Below, piece after piece: positions 7,733-13,545 of a stretch of 14,284 nucleotides of DNA; position 1 is the stretch's first letter, and each line of letters begins with the position of its first letter. Origin of the DNA: an uncultured Eubacteriaceae bacterium (GTDB lineage: Bacteria > Bacillota > Clostridia > Lachnospirales > Lachnospiraceae); NCBI GenBank assembly GCA_945938055.1, contig CAMEUH010000039.1, positions 1 through 14,284 of the forward strand, in the 5' to 3' direction. Below the pieces are notes generated by a model. It worked only from the letters and a program-made list of their open reading frames with translations, was not told the DNA's origin and made no database searches. A program made the position numbers and the translations under genes.

Positions 7733-7760
7733 AAAGGCAGAATTTTTACATTCCGCCTTT
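7733..7760 (-). terminator. Rho-independent terminator of the DUF2971 gene
   Basis: Minus strand stem of 11 bp, arms AAAGGCGGAAT and ATTCTGCCTTT (one G-T wobble), loop of six bases, followed by a T run (GCCTTTTTT). It sits 67 bases past the DUF2971 stop and separates that gene from higBA. On the plus strand the wobble becomes an A-C mismatch, so it works best on the minus strand. The stretch between it and the higBA promoter (about 7616-7732) is very AT-rich and I see nothing coding in it. Confidence 0.8.
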
Positions 7761-7826
7761 CATCTACACTATATTTCGTCTTTTTTCACATCTTCTTTTT
7801 CACTTTCCAAACCAATCCCAATGATT

Positions 7827-8588
7827 CTAATTCATTTTCAATACAGACTCTTTAATAATTGCACCGGGGCAATATTTTTCTACTAGCAGCTTTAAAATCT
7901 CTTTATCTCCCTGATTCATTTTCGGTCCCATCAGTATCTCAATATCACGAAAGGCACTTTCAGCAATTCTTACATCATAGAAATAGAATGGTAAATCTTT
8001 TGCGTTGGCTTCTAATTGCAGTTTTAATTTTCCGTCACTTGTATGTGGAAAAATCAGCATTCCATATCTCCACTCTTCTTGAAAGTCCCAGCAGTCTCTT
8101 TTATATTTATTGATATCGTTGAAATTTCCTTCCATGTCATAGGTTCCGTCCGTATTTTTCTTGAAATACGATATGGGTGATGGGTAAATCAAGTCATCAT
8201 TTCCTGTATATTCCACTTTCCTTAAGAATGGCAATGTTGGATATAGATAAATGTCATCTCTCAGACTTAACTCTTTGGGATAAAATGTATCAAATTCTTT
8301 CCCATTTTCATAATATGGAAGTCTGATACGATTTTTCTCAAAAGGATTTTTTCTCATGCCGATTCGGATACCAGACATTTTTCCCGTGTACATTGTCCAA
8401 AAAGGGATGCTTTCCACTTCCAGTTCTGTCCAGGAACTGATAAAACAATATTTTCCTAAGAATTCAGAATTTCTCGTTTTCACTTCTTCCGCATCATCCA
8501 TGTTTATCAATGAATTAAATCGGATTGTTCTGTTTTTCAAAATCAAAGCTAACGACGAGAGATTTGTATAATGATATAAATAATCCAT
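7827..8588 (-). CDS. DUF2971-family protein
   Basis: 253 residues from the chosen start. Family features: an N-terminal LYHYTNLSSLALILKNRTIRFNSLINMDDAEEV (4-36), the typical YHYT ... IL ... LxxxxxMxD..E block, then CFISSWTELEVESIPFWTMYTGKMSGIRIGM (48-78), the usual F-x-S-x-x-x-x-x-x-x-x-W-x-x-Y block followed by glycine and a strand, and a later WDFQEEWRYGM. The function of DUF2971 is not established; the His-Tyr-Thr plus W-x-x-Y pattern is reminiscent of ADP-ribosyltransferase-like folds, but that is only a resemblance. Start at 8588 is set by AAAGGAAG six bases upstream; the ATG at 8612 has no ribosome site. It lies next to a toxin-antitoxin module, with its own terminator. Confidence 0.8.
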   Translation of the reverse strand: MDYLYHYTNLSSLALILKNRTIRFNSLINMDDAEEVKTRNSEFLGKYCFISSWTELEVESIPFWTMYTGKMSGIRIGMRKNPFEKNRIRLPYYENGKEFDTFYPKELSLRDDIYLYPTLPFLRKVEYTGNDDLIYPSPISYFKKNTDGTYDMEGNFNDINKYKRDCWDFQEEWRYGMLIFPHTSDGKLKLQLEANAKDLPFYFYDVRIAESAFRDIEILMGPKMNQGDKEILKLLVEKYCPGAIIKESVLKMN

Positions 8589-8684
8589 GTTATTCTTCCT
8601 TTTTATTAACATAGTATATTACAAACCTTCTCGTCTATTCACGCTTGTCTCTTATTTCCCATCTCCCTTTATAACGCCCCAACT

Positions 8685-10406
8685 CTACAACGTAAATCGA
8701 TTCACGTCTTCATCAAGCGCCGTTGCAATCATAAGCAGATTATCTACTGAATGATTACACTCCGTAACAATCTCCTTGACCTCTGCCATGGTTGCAGATG
8801 TTTCCTGCGTACTTGCTGCATTTTCTTCTGAAATTGCTGCAAGGCTCTCCATGCTTCCAAGCACGGTATCTTTGGCACTACTGATATTCTTTACCTTATC
8901 CGATATGTTATCAATTTCACCTGCCACAGAGTTAATATTCTCATTCAGCTTACCAAATACATTCTTTGTATCCTGAAGCTTCTCACTCTGGCCCTTCATC
9001 TCATTAATCACGTGGTTCATGATTTCAACGCTCATGTTAGAGTTATTGATGAGATTTTCAATAATCGCACTAATCTTATTTACTGCCTCCTGTGACTGAT
9101 CTGCCAGGGTTCTGACTTCCTCTGCCACAACTGCAAAGCCTTTACCGTGTTCACCTGCTCTTGCAGCTTCTATGCTCGCATTTAAAGACAACAGATTGGT
9201 CTGTGATGCAATATCTGAAATAAGATCAATGGCACTTCTGATTTCAAGCGCAGCATGATTGGTGATATTCGTCTGGTTATTAACGTCATTTACAGAATGA
9301 ACCGCCATGTTGTTAATTTCAATCAGCTCATCCACCTTATCATGAACTTCTGCATTGTGATTTCTCATTGCATCTGTGTTACTTATGAGTGTCTGAACGC
9401 TTCCAATGGTCTCTGATACGTAGTCGCCCATCTTTATCATCTGTTCGGTAACATTCTGGGTTTCTTCTGCCTGATTGGTAGCACCCTTTGCCATTTCCTC
9501 AACAGCGGTATTAATATTTTCAATAGAACTATTAATACTGTCAAAGCTCTTTTTAAACTCACCAGAAAAATCGGTTAGTTCTCCAGAATTTTTATGAATG
9601 TTGTGAACCGTATATGTAAGTTTTTCAATCAATGCCTGAATTGCTCTTGCAATACTGCCAACCTCATCATTTCTTTCCATCAGCCTAGAGCCGACTTTTG
9701 TGGAAAGATTTCCCTCTGCAACCGTTCCCAGACTTGTAACAGACGCCTCAATGGCCTTGACAATAATCCGAATCATTACAATCACTAAAACACAAATTAC
9801 AGCTGCAATCACAATAATGAAAACCGTATTACCTACCATTAAACTTTCATATGCTTCTTTGGCTTCGTCAACCGGTTTTCCGGTAAAAACAATAATCTCC
9901 TCGCCCTCACCATAATTCTTAAGCAAATTGTAATATCCATAATAGTCTGTTCCGTTAATTACTACATCTTCCGTAAAATATACATTATTTTTCTTTAATG
10001 CATCATATATGCTATCCGATATCTCTGTATAAATTAATCTCTCACCGGATTCCTTCAGAATACTTGTAGCATATCTGGTTTTCCCCCAGAAAACAGTCAC
10101 ATCAATACCTGTATGCTGCCGAAAACCATCCAAAAATTCCTGATTTTCCGTAAGATTAATCGCACCCTTAAAAATACTGGTGCCATCACAGCTATATTCC
10201 CCCTCCGCCAATAACTCCATATCATTTTCGACTGCATATATGGCAGTCTTTAATTCTTTCTCAGTAAGTTTTCCTGCTGTCGTCGTTCCAACCGACTCAA
10301 TGGCCAAAACTGAAAAAATCACCAGTAGAATTAATGGAATCATAACCACCATCAGCACCTTTGCAAGAAGTTTGATTCCCTTTCTTTTGTCAGTCTGTTC
10401 TCTCAT
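8685..10406 (-). CDS. Methyl-accepting chemotaxis protein with sCache_3-type sensor
   Basis: 573 residues, full length. Layout: transmembrane helix 1 (about 13-36), extracytoplasmic single-Cache domain (about 45-180, with the marker stretch GIDVTVFWGKTRYATSI and later FTEDVVINGTDYYGYYNLL), transmembrane helix 2 (about 192-214), HAMP (about 213-267), and a signalling coiled coil to the end. The hairpin tip, DIASQTNLLSLNASIEAARAGE (398-419) plus GKGFAVVAEEVRTLADQS, is the invariant CheA/CheW contact region. Glu/Gln pairs near 311-320 and 533-537 are likely methylation sites. There is no C-terminal pentapeptide for CheR docking. No chemotaxis genes adjoin it, so it is an orphan receptor; ligand not predictable beyond a small molecule bound by the Cache pocket. 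GGAGG precedes the ATG by eight bases. Confidence 0.93.
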   Translation of the reverse strand: MREQTDKRKGIKLLAKVLMVVMIPLILLVIFSVLAIESVGTTTAGKLTEKELKTAIYAVENDMELLAEGEYSCDGTSIFKGAINLTENQEFLDGFRQHTGIDVTVFWGKTRYATSILKESGERLIYTEISDSIYDALKKNNVYFTEDVVINGTDYYGYYNLLKNYGEGEEIIVFTGKPVDEAKEAYESLMVGNTVFIIVIAAVICVLVIVMIRIIVKAIEASVTSLGTVAEGNLSTKVGSRLMERNDEVGSIARAIQALIEKLTYTVHNIHKNSGELTDFSGEFKKSFDSINSSIENINTAVEEMAKGATNQAEETQNVTEQMIKMGDYVSETIGSVQTLISNTDAMRNHNAEVHDKVDELIEINNMAVHSVNDVNNQTNITNHAALEIRSAIDLISDIASQTNLLSLNASIEAARAGEHGKGFAVVAEEVRTLADQSQEAVNKISAIIENLINNSNMSVEIMNHVINEMKGQSEKLQDTKNVFGKLNENINSVAGEIDNISDKVKNISSAKDTVLGSMESLAAISEENAASTQETSATMAEVKEIVTECNHSVDNLLMIATALDEDVNRFTL

Positions 10407-10439
10407 AATTGTTCCCTCCCATTTCTGTTTTCCTGAGTT

Positions 10440-10505
10440 TTCCAGATACTTCCAGATATACTATATATTATACGCCATTTTCAGAATTTTTCAATTATTT
10501 TCAGA
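10440..10505 (-). repeat. Four TCTGRAA motifs around the chemoreceptor promoter
   Basis: On the minus strand TCTGAAA occurs at 10505-10499 and 10485-10479, either side of the -35, and TCTGGAA at 10456-10450 and 10446-10440, in the early leader. The outer pair extends to the 9-mer TCTGAAAAT in both copies; the inner pair to TATCTGGAA. Offsets between copies are 20, 29 and 10 bases, all close to whole helical turns. This could be a binding-site array, but the region is AT-rich and short motifs recur by chance. Confidence 0.45.
10467..10494 (-). promoter_or_regulatory. Sigma-A promoter of the chemoreceptor gene
   Basis: Minus strand -35 TTGAAA (10494-10489), 16-base spacer, -10 TATAAT (10472-10467). 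Start point near 10460, leader about 54 bases. I do not see a sigma-D motility promoter (TAAA, 15 bases, GCCGATAT) here, which is notable for a chemoreceptor. Confidence 0.7.
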
Positions 10506-10565
10506 TATCTCAATGACCCCTTTATCGTATTTGCGCATTAGCAGAATGATAAGTTACATTGCTGT

Positions 10566-10985
10566 TTAGATCATCTTGCCCAGATACTTTTTCGATGGCA
10601 TGGCATCAAAGTCATACTCCTGCAATTCGTCCATCCTGATATTGGCATGACTTCCTTCGTGTACCATAAGATTTGAATCCTCCCCCACATGTACCACAAT
10701 AACCGGTGTATGGGTTCCGTAAGCATATCCGCACTCCCACGCCGTTCCGGAATCACTGTAATTACCATGATAAAGCATTACTACACAGTCACACATATCA
10801 ATAAATCTGCGGTCTTCATTAAATGTTCCAAGCGACCACGCTGCTGTCCCCACTTCTTCCCCACGGTATTCATGTTCTCTCGGACTATATACATAAAAAC
10901 CCCGGCTTCTTAAAATTTCTTCTGCTTTTGCCACATATTCCAGTTCTTTTTCATTAAAAAACGGACTTGCAAGATATATTTTCAT
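10566..10985 (-). CDS. Nucleoside 2-deoxyribosyltransferase-family protein
   Basis: 139 residues, usual for this small family, which transfers the deoxyribosyl group between bases or hydrolyses (deoxy)nucleosides and nucleotides. Seen: N-terminal IYLASPFFNEKEL (3-15), the nucleotide-binding start; a central D58-R-R-F-I-D-x-x-D66-x-V-V-M; and the hallmark SDSGTAWECGYAYG (77-90) with Glu84 at the position of the catalytic nucleophile. Thus all key residues are present, but substrate (dNMP hydrolase, transferase, other) cannot be told. Start at 10985 is chosen because AGGAGG (10998-10993) is seven bases upstream; an ATG at 10991 is too close to it. That AGGAGG overlaps the TAG stop of the upstream beta-helix gene, so the two are cotranscribed. 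Confidence 0.88.
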   Translation of the reverse strand: MKIYLASPFFNEKELEYVAKAEEILRSRGFYVYSPREHEYRGEEVGTAAWSLGTFNEDRRFIDMCDCVVMLYHGNYSDSGTAWECGYAYGTHTPVIVVHVGEDSNLMVHEGSHANIRMDELQEYDFDAMPSKKYLGKMI

Positions 10986-10996
10986 TTGCATTCCTC

Positions 10997-12244
10997 CTAA
11001 TTGGCATTCATTTCCTTTATATTATTTTCCCGGCTTTCTTCATCCAGATAATAATTCTTAAGTCCCATCCAGTTCTCTTCACTTCCCCGTCCACCATTAT
11101 TCCGGGTATTTAGCAGATTTTCACCTGACTTGTTATTCTTATTGAGAAATGTATTATTGACAAATCTTACATGCACTTTCGCACCGGTGACCCCCTGTGA
11201 GTCAAACCGCACCGCCTGTTTTCCTTCACAGCCTTCGACAATACAGTCCTCCAGGCTTAATTTCTGTACTCCGGTATATTTCTTATAAGCACCATCATGA
11301 CAGAATAAGCCGTCTTCCTTCCCTGTCAGTACACAGTTTACAAATCTTACGTCACAGCCACCCCGCATGCCAATTCCAACCGCAGAATTCGATTCCGATT
11401 CAATAATACAGTTTTCAAAAATCAGGCTGTTTCCATAAAGAGAATCATCCTCCACATGCACACCATAAGCCCCCGGCTTAGAATTGTCTCCACGTCCTTT
11501 GGCCTGAATCGTCAGATTCCGTACCTCTCCAACCGAAATTTCAAGAGGCGGCGCATAATAATTAGAAGAATGATTAACAAGAATGCACTCCTCCTCATCT
11601 GTTCCAATAATCATAACATTTTTTCCCCAAGCCTTTACATTTCCCTGATAGGTTCCGGGGAAAACAATTACCACGCCCTCCTTCTCTATAGATGCTACTG
11701 CTTTTTTTATGGACTGGTACTGCGTGTCCTCCTTGGATACCACAAAAATATTTTCCTGCCCTTCCTGTACAAAAATGCTTTTTGCAAAGACATCTTCTTT
11801 TGCAGAAATACTCACATATCTGCAATTTTGTGGCAAAGAAAACAACATTCCTCCCGTTACCAGAAGGATTTCACTTCCCATGCATTTTTTATCCGCATCA
11901 TAATACGCAAGATAGAAACGGTTTGTTCCCGGTGTGCAGAGTACCGCCCTGGCATTTTCATCCACAGGGATGTAAAGACCTGTTACATAGTCTTCTGATT
12001 TTTCCAGTTCTGCCGTTCCAACATCCACCAGACGCCCTTCTATCTGTGCCGAATTTTCCAGAAGGTTCCATCCCCCATCCTGTGCTTCCTGCTTTTCTTC
12101 CAGTTGTTCTACCATTTCCACAAATATCGTTCCAAATCTCCGGTCCTGATTATGACTGCCATCCGGTATCTCCTGGTTCTCCCCCTTCATTCCCCCACCG
12201 CATGTGCATAACAGATACAAAAGGAACAGTATGATACTTTTCAT
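10997..12244 (-). CDS. Exported right-handed beta-helix protein, pectinesterase-like but probably non-catalytic
   Basis: 415 residues. The N-terminus is a hydrophobic export signal ending in LLCTCGGG, possibly a lipoprotein signal with Cys15, though Thr just before it is unusual. Residues about 20-85 look like a low-complexity linker; about 88-165 resemble a beta-sandwich of carbohydrate-binding type (YLAYYDADKK ... LPQNCRYVSISAKED). From about 170 to 370 it is a parallel beta-helix of pectin-lyase/pectinesterase fold: SIKKAVASI, VVIVFPGTYQ, NVMIIGTDEE, LTIQAKG, FENCII, FVNCVLTGKEDGLF. The EDGLF (310-314) fits pectinesterase QDTLY, but the following strand has GKQAVRF where DFIFG should supply the nucleophile, and the RPW motif is absent. 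Start 12244 follows GAGGAGAG by nine bases. Confidence 0.7.
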   Translation of the reverse strand: MKSIILFLLYLLCTCGGGMKGENQEIPDGSHNQDRRFGTIFVEMVEQLEEKQEAQDGGWNLLENSAQIEGRLVDVGTAELEKSEDYVTGLYIPVDENARAVLCTPGTNRFYLAYYDADKKCMGSEILLVTGGMLFSLPQNCRYVSISAKEDVFAKSIFVQEGQENIFVVSKEDTQYQSIKKAVASIEKEGVVIVFPGTYQGNVKAWGKNVMIIGTDEEECILVNHSSNYYAPPLEISVGEVRNLTIQAKGRGDNSKPGAYGVHVEDDSLYGNSLIFENCIIESESNSAVGIGMRGGCDVRFVNCVLTGKEDGLFCHDGAYKKYTGVQKLSLEDCIVEGCEGKQAVRFDSQGVTGAKVHVRFVNNTFLNKNNKSGENLLNTRNNGGRGSEENWMGLKNYYLDEESRENNIKEMNAN

Positions 12245-12277
12245 GCAGTCAAACTCTCCTCAAATAATCTGCTTTCT

Positions 12278-12283
12278 ATTATA
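12278..12283 (-). promoter_or_regulatory. -10 element of the beta-helix/deoxyribosyltransferase unit
   Basis: A perfect TATAAT on the minus strand, 34 bases upstream of the start codon and just downstream of the rubrerythrin terminator. The best -35 at 17 bases is a weak TTTATT. Placement after a terminator and before a good ribosome site supports a real promoter. Confidence 0.5.
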
Positions 12284-12307
12284 CAACATTTGCTGATAAA
12301 AATAAAA

Positions 12308-12335
12308 GGGTATGTCAGATGACTCCAACATACCC
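12308..12335 (-). terminator. Rho-independent terminator of rubrerythrin
   Basis: Minus strand arms GGGTATGT and ACATACCC, 8 bp perfect, loop of 12, followed by TTTTATTTTTA. It lies about 20 bases after the rubrerythrin stop. Confidence 0.9.
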
Positions 12336-12355
12336 CAAATTTCCTATTTTGATTC

Positions 12356-12895
12356 TTAGCCGAAATATCTCTTAAGAAGACCTTCGAATGCTTTGCCGTG
12401 TCTAGCCTCGTCACGAGCCATTTCATGAACTGTATCATGAATTGCATCAAGACCAAGTTCCTTCGCACGCTTAGCCAGGTCGAACTTACCTGCTGTTGCT
12501 CCGTTTTCTGCATCCACTCTCATCTCAAGATTCTTCTTGGTAGAGTCAGTTACCACTTCACCAAGTAATTCTGCAAACTTAGCTGCATGCTCTGCTTCTT
12601 CATAAGCTGCCTTCTCCCAGTAAAGACCGATTTCCGGATAGCCTTCTCTGTGAGCTACTCTTGCCATTGCAAGATACATACCTACTTCAGAACATTCTCC
12701 TTCAAAGTTGGCTCTTAAATCCTTAAGGATATCTTCACGAACACCCTGAGCTACACCTACAACATGCTCTGCTGCCCATACCTTTTCGCCAGCCTGTACT
12801 GTAAACTTCTCAGCCGGTGCCTTACAAATTGGGCAAAAATCTGGTACCTTATCTCCTTCATAAACATATCCACATACCTGACATACAAATTTCAT
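12356..12895 (-). CDS. Reverse rubrerythrin (N-terminal rubredoxin domain)
   Basis: 179 residues. Rubrerythrins reduce hydrogen peroxide to water in anaerobes. Here the rubredoxin iron site comes first: C5-x2-C8 and C21-x2-C24 (CQVCGYVYEG ... CPIC), followed by the di-iron ferritin-like four-helix domain (about 45-178). Di-iron ligands fit Glu67, Glu100-x2-His103 (EEAEH) and Glu163-x2-His166 (DEARH), with Glu70, Glu94 and Glu130 as further candidates. Rubredoxin-first order is the reverse of classical rubrerythrin and matches the reverse rubrerythrins of clostridia, which take electrons from NADH-linked reductases. Start at 12895 follows AAGGAG by eight bases. A shared operator with perR lies upstream, so peroxide induction is expected. 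No terminator is visible between perR and it, so some read-through from perR is likely. Confidence 0.95.
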   Translation of the reverse strand: MKFVCQVCGYVYEGDKVPDFCPICKAPAEKFTVQAGEKVWAAEHVVGVAQGVREDILKDLRANFEGECSEVGMYLAMARVAHREGYPEIGLYWEKAAYEEAEHAAKFAELLGEVVTDSTKKNLEMRVDAENGATAGKFDLAKRAKELGLDAIHDTVHEMARDEARHGKAFEGLLKRYFG

Positions 12896-12932
12896 TTCTT
12901 TATCTCCTTTTCAAAATTATATTCTAATTTAT

Positions 12933-12955
12933 AAAACAGTAATGATTACTGTTTT
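12933..12955. promoter_or_regulatory. Per-type operator of rubrerythrin
   Basis: Perfect inverted repeat, 11-base arms AAAACAGTAAT and ATTACTGTTTT around one G. The core AGTAATNRTTACT recurs at 13443-13459 upstream of perR. It begins right after the rubrerythrin -10 and covers the transcription start, as expected for repression. It keeps the TAATNATTA heart of the Bacillus Per box but differs at the outer bases. Confidence 0.8.
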
Positions 12956-12962
12956 CATTTTT

Positions 12963-12991
12963 AATTTACCATGCTCTATACATTTTGTCAA
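12963..12991 (-). promoter_or_regulatory. Sigma-A promoter of rubrerythrin
   Basis: Minus strand perfect -35 TTGACA (12991-12986), 17-base spacer, -10 TAAATT (12968-12963). The start point falls about 12956, at the edge of the operator. Leader about 60 bases. Confidence 0.7.
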
Positions 12992-13012
12992 CAACTTTTT
13001 ATACTCATATCC

Positions 13013-13420
13013 TTATGATATTTTTGATTTTGCCATACAATCCTGACAATGACCATAAAAATGTATTGCCGAGCCATTGATATATCCGTCAAATCCTCGG
13101 TTAACCTCCCGGTTAATCCTTGAAAGTTCCTCCTCCAGATTCGTATCAATATCACTAATTCTGCCACATTCTGTACAAATAAAATGATAATGTGCAGATG
13201 TATCCCCGTCAAAATGATCACATCCATCCATGGATGGTACCTTTACTACTTCTCCCAGTTCCACCAGAAGCGACAAATTTCTGTATACTGTTCCAAGACT
13301 GATATTGGGGTATTCTTCCCGGATTTTATTGTAGACCATGTCAGCAGTTGGGTGTTCTTTTGTACTCATGAGATAATTTTTAACTGCTTCACGCTGTCTG
13401 CTGTATTTCAATCCTGCCAT
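13013..13420 (-). CDS. perR: Peroxide-responsive repressor PerR (Fur family)
   Basis: 135 residues from the chosen start. PerR is a metal-dependent repressor inactivated when peroxide oxidises its histidines. The winged helix (about 1-70) includes HPTADMVYNKI and the recognition segment SLGTVYRNLSLLVELG. By alignment to B. subtilis PerR all five regulatory metal ligands are present: His23, Asp71, His77, His79 and Asp90, and the last, Asp rather than Glu, favours PerR over Fur. Structural zinc is provided by Cys82, Cys85, Cys125 and Cys128. The frame runs further upstream, but ATG 13420 is chosen: AAAGGAG stands six bases before it and the upstream extension would translate the promoter and operator. 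Its own operator indicates autoregulation. Confidence 0.93.
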   Translation of the reverse strand: MAGLKYSRQREAVKNYLMSTKEHPTADMVYNKIREEYPNISLGTVYRNLSLLVELGEVVKVPSMDGCDHFDGDTSAHYHFICTECGRISDIDTNLEEELSRINREVNRGFDGYINGSAIHFYGHCQDCMAKSKIS

Positions 13421-13442
13421 GATACTCTCCTTTATTTTAATC

Positions 13443-13459
13443 ATAGTAATCGTTACTAT
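13443..13459. promoter_or_regulatory. Per-type operator of perR
   Basis: Inverted repeat with 7-base arms ATAGTAA and TTACTAT around TCG. Shares the core AGTAATNRTTACT with the site before rubrerythrin. It lies immediately downstream of the perR -10, over the start point, and ends 22 bases before the start codon. Confidence 0.75.
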
Positions 13460-13460
13460 T

Positions 13461-13489
13461 ATTCTAATAAAAAAAGAGAACTCTGTCAA
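13461..13489 (-). promoter_or_regulatory. Sigma-A promoter of perR
   Basis: Minus strand perfect -35 TTGACA (13489-13484), exact 17-base spacer, -10 TAGAAT (13466-13461). Placed just after the isomerase terminator, so perR is an independent transcription unit. Confidence 0.8.
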
Positions 13490-13491
13490 GC

Positions 13492-13526
13492 AAAAAATCC
13501 CGGAAACATCACTGATATCTCCGGGA
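13492..13526 (-). terminator. Rho-independent terminator of the isomerase gene
   Basis: Minus strand arms TCCCGGA (13526-13520) and TCCGGGA (13504-13498), with an inner ATCA/TGAT pairing that extends the stem, then TTTTTT at 13497-13492. It follows the isomerase stop by about 20 bases. Confidence 0.9.
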
Positions 13527-13545
13527 CTCTGTAACAAAATATATT

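Noticed and set aside
6114..8588. Insertion sequence or integrated element carrying higBA and DUF2971
   Set aside because: No transposase, integrase, terminal inverted repeats or flanking direct repeats could be seen; only composition and gene type suggest transfer.
8589..8612. Upstream ATG of the DUF2971 gene at 8612
   Set aside because: No ribosome site before it, while AAAGGAAG precedes the ATG at 8588 at ideal spacing, and the family start motif begins right there.
10407..10565. Sigma-D (motility) promoter for the chemoreceptor
   Set aside because: A TAAA exists (in GATAAAGG) but no GCCGATAT-like -10 follows at about 15 bases; a good sigma-A promoter is present instead.
11456..12234. 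Two long plus-strand open frames (about 180 codons each) opposite the beta-helix gene
   Set aside because: They run antisense to a gene with signal peptide, ribosome site and coherent fold, have no ribosome sites of their own, and their products are rich in His, Pro and Phe without domain sense.
13421..13537. In-frame N-terminal extension of PerR by 39 residues
   Set aside because: It would translate across the perfect TTGACA-17-TAGAAT promoter and the operator; ATG 13420 has a good AAAGGAG site and matches normal PerR length.
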